Source: Lamellibrachia columna
Taxonomy: Eukaryota > Annelida > Polychaeta > Sabellida > Siboglinidae
Assembly: GCA_963662155.1 (NCBI GenBank)
Contig: OY759271.1
Span: forward strand, 34,633,527 to 34,697,526
Direction of reading: 5' to 3'
Length of the DNA stretch: 64,000 nucleotides
The notes beneath the pieces are model-generated. The model made no database searches and had not been told where the DNA came from. It saw only the letters and a list, made by a program, of their open reading frames with translations. Within the stretch, counting starts at the first letter, position 1. Each line of letters starts with the position of its first letter. Both the position numbers and the translations under genes were made by a program. Positions 62,598-64,000 of the stretch are shown here, piece after piece.

Positions 62598-64000
62598 CTG
62601 TGCGGGACATGGGGCAAGTGAGAATTTGCACAGTAACAGTTCAACCAACAGAAACTTCTATATCCTGTACTGGAGGTTTGACTTGGATAATAAGATAAAT
62701 GCAGCTCTATTATCATCATCATACCTTCATCTATACAATTCTCAGCTAATAGTTACAATTATGACAATTTTCAGTTCACCTGTACTCATATTGTGTTCAT
62801 GTCGATTTTATATATTCCAGTGACATGAGAAATTGCATGGGTGTTACCTATTTGCAAGGTTTGTGTACTCATTTCTCTGACATTATTACATACATTTATT
62901 GTTACTTCTGAGGGTGAAAATAATAAGATTTTAATCAAATGAAAGGATATGATTGGTCAGCAAATAAGTTACAGTCATTAGATTAACTCATAATCCTAAA
63001 ATATGTTGATCAGTAATTACGAAAGAAGACTACTATCTGGGAACTAACTTATTTAATAAAAGATGATCTAAGTTTACTGTTTTTATATTTTTACCTCCAA
63101 AAACAACACAGCCTGTATTAACCGCTATACTAGATAATCCTTAGGTATGGTTACAACTATACAGTCAAACACATCATTCCACACAGTTGAATGATTACAA
63201 CAACTACACAGTCAAACACATCATTCCACACAGTTCACTGACTACAACTACACAGTCAAACACATCATTCCACATGACAACTACACCTACATCAATCAAT
63301 AAATGGCAGTAAAGACTTATTATAGGAAATCAGAATGTTAAGTTAATCGTGAATGGCAATGCCTTCAAATAATAAATAAAAGATTTCTGATTTTGCGAAC
63401 ATGCATTTAAGGTACAAATCAGGAAAACCAAATATTACTGAACACAACTGACACAATGCACACCAGCACGTCTTAGCTACATCATTTACTCACTATGTTT
63501 GACTACGTCATGCAATAAAAAAAACAAAAAACAAGCATAATAATAATGAGTTTTCTTTTCTACAAGGCAAGCCCACATCCACATTAATACGGGACTACAA
63601 TTTTGTACTTCACAATTTAGTACTACCCATAATTTATTCGCTATTCATTCTACCAATTCCCACACTTCCAAAACAACAGTAACAACACATTTTGGTGATT
63701 TACACTAACATACAGACAAGCCAACACAAACTACACACTATGTCACATACAACAGCTCCACATATAAATATATTGACGTCCATATTTCACTACAGCAGTT
63801 TGCCATTTCACACTAACACAAAGAAAAGCCGACATGAACGGCACACTGGTTGATTCATATGCAAATGGCTCAATCACACATCACGTGTCTAGCAGTTTCA
63901 AATTTTTTTACATTTGTGCCATGAGGGACATAACAGACATGACTTACTAAAGAAACACTGAACCAATAAAACTTGCTGCATAAATATTTCTATGCTATTG
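62598..64000. other. Intron to the right edge, one short repeat
   Basis: No exon found. At about 63155-63275, CTACACAGTCAAACACATCA and TTCCACACAGTT recur three times. Otherwise AT-rich and unrecognised. Confidence 0.5.

Overview
The window is one stretch of an animal genome lying almost entirely inside a single giant muscle gene on the minus strand. Read right to left, 59 exons splice with canonical GT-AG junctions into one open frame of 9,443 coding bases (about 3,147 residues). It encodes immunoglobulin (Ig) and fibronectin type III (FnIII) domains, then a titin/twitchin-family protein kinase, its regulatory tail and the first half of a further Ig. The kinase (GSGAFG loop, HLDIKPEN catalytic loop, DFG, APE) and the tail signature IGRIANFSSLRK identify it as twitchin (unc-22 in nematodes; projectin, bt, in insects). 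Both ends of the gene lie outside the window.

Domain order in protein direction: Ig1-Ig5 (62.6-47.7 kb); Fn1-Fn2-Ig6; Fn3-Fn4-Ig7; Fn5-Fn6-Fn7-Ig8; Fn8-Fn9-Ig9; Fn10-Fn11-Fn12-Ig10-Ig11; Fn13-Fn14-Ig12-Ig13; Fn15; N-terminal linker; kinase (6.8-1.7 kb); regulatory tail; partial Ig14. Fifteen FnIII domains is the number I remember for molluscan (Mytilus) twitchin, well below nematodes or insects. With the molluscan-style mobile elements this suggests a mollusc or another lophotrochozoan; that is an inference.

No other intact gene was found. The introns are AT-rich and full of repeats. By adding the intervals I list, tandem minisatellites make up roughly a sixth of the window. There are also LINE 3' ends, tRNA-derived SINEs, TA-flanked terminal-inverted-repeat elements, a three-copy MITE family, an inverted Penelope-like fragment with a GIY-YIG endonuclease remnant, and a broken Mutator-like transposase gene nested in one intron.

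The most unusual feature is where the minisatellites sit. Several arrays are built from the gene's own splice junctions, so that a donor (245-600, 46490-47160, probably 31850-32025 and 3120-3199) or an acceptor plus the start of the exon (9597-11277, 34516-35150) is copied many times beside the real site. Other arrays grew from the 3' tail of a LINE (5241-6075) or the body of a SINE (41330-41875). Three of the largest arrays end in the same LINE-tail sequence within about 15-50 bases of a twitchin donor site.
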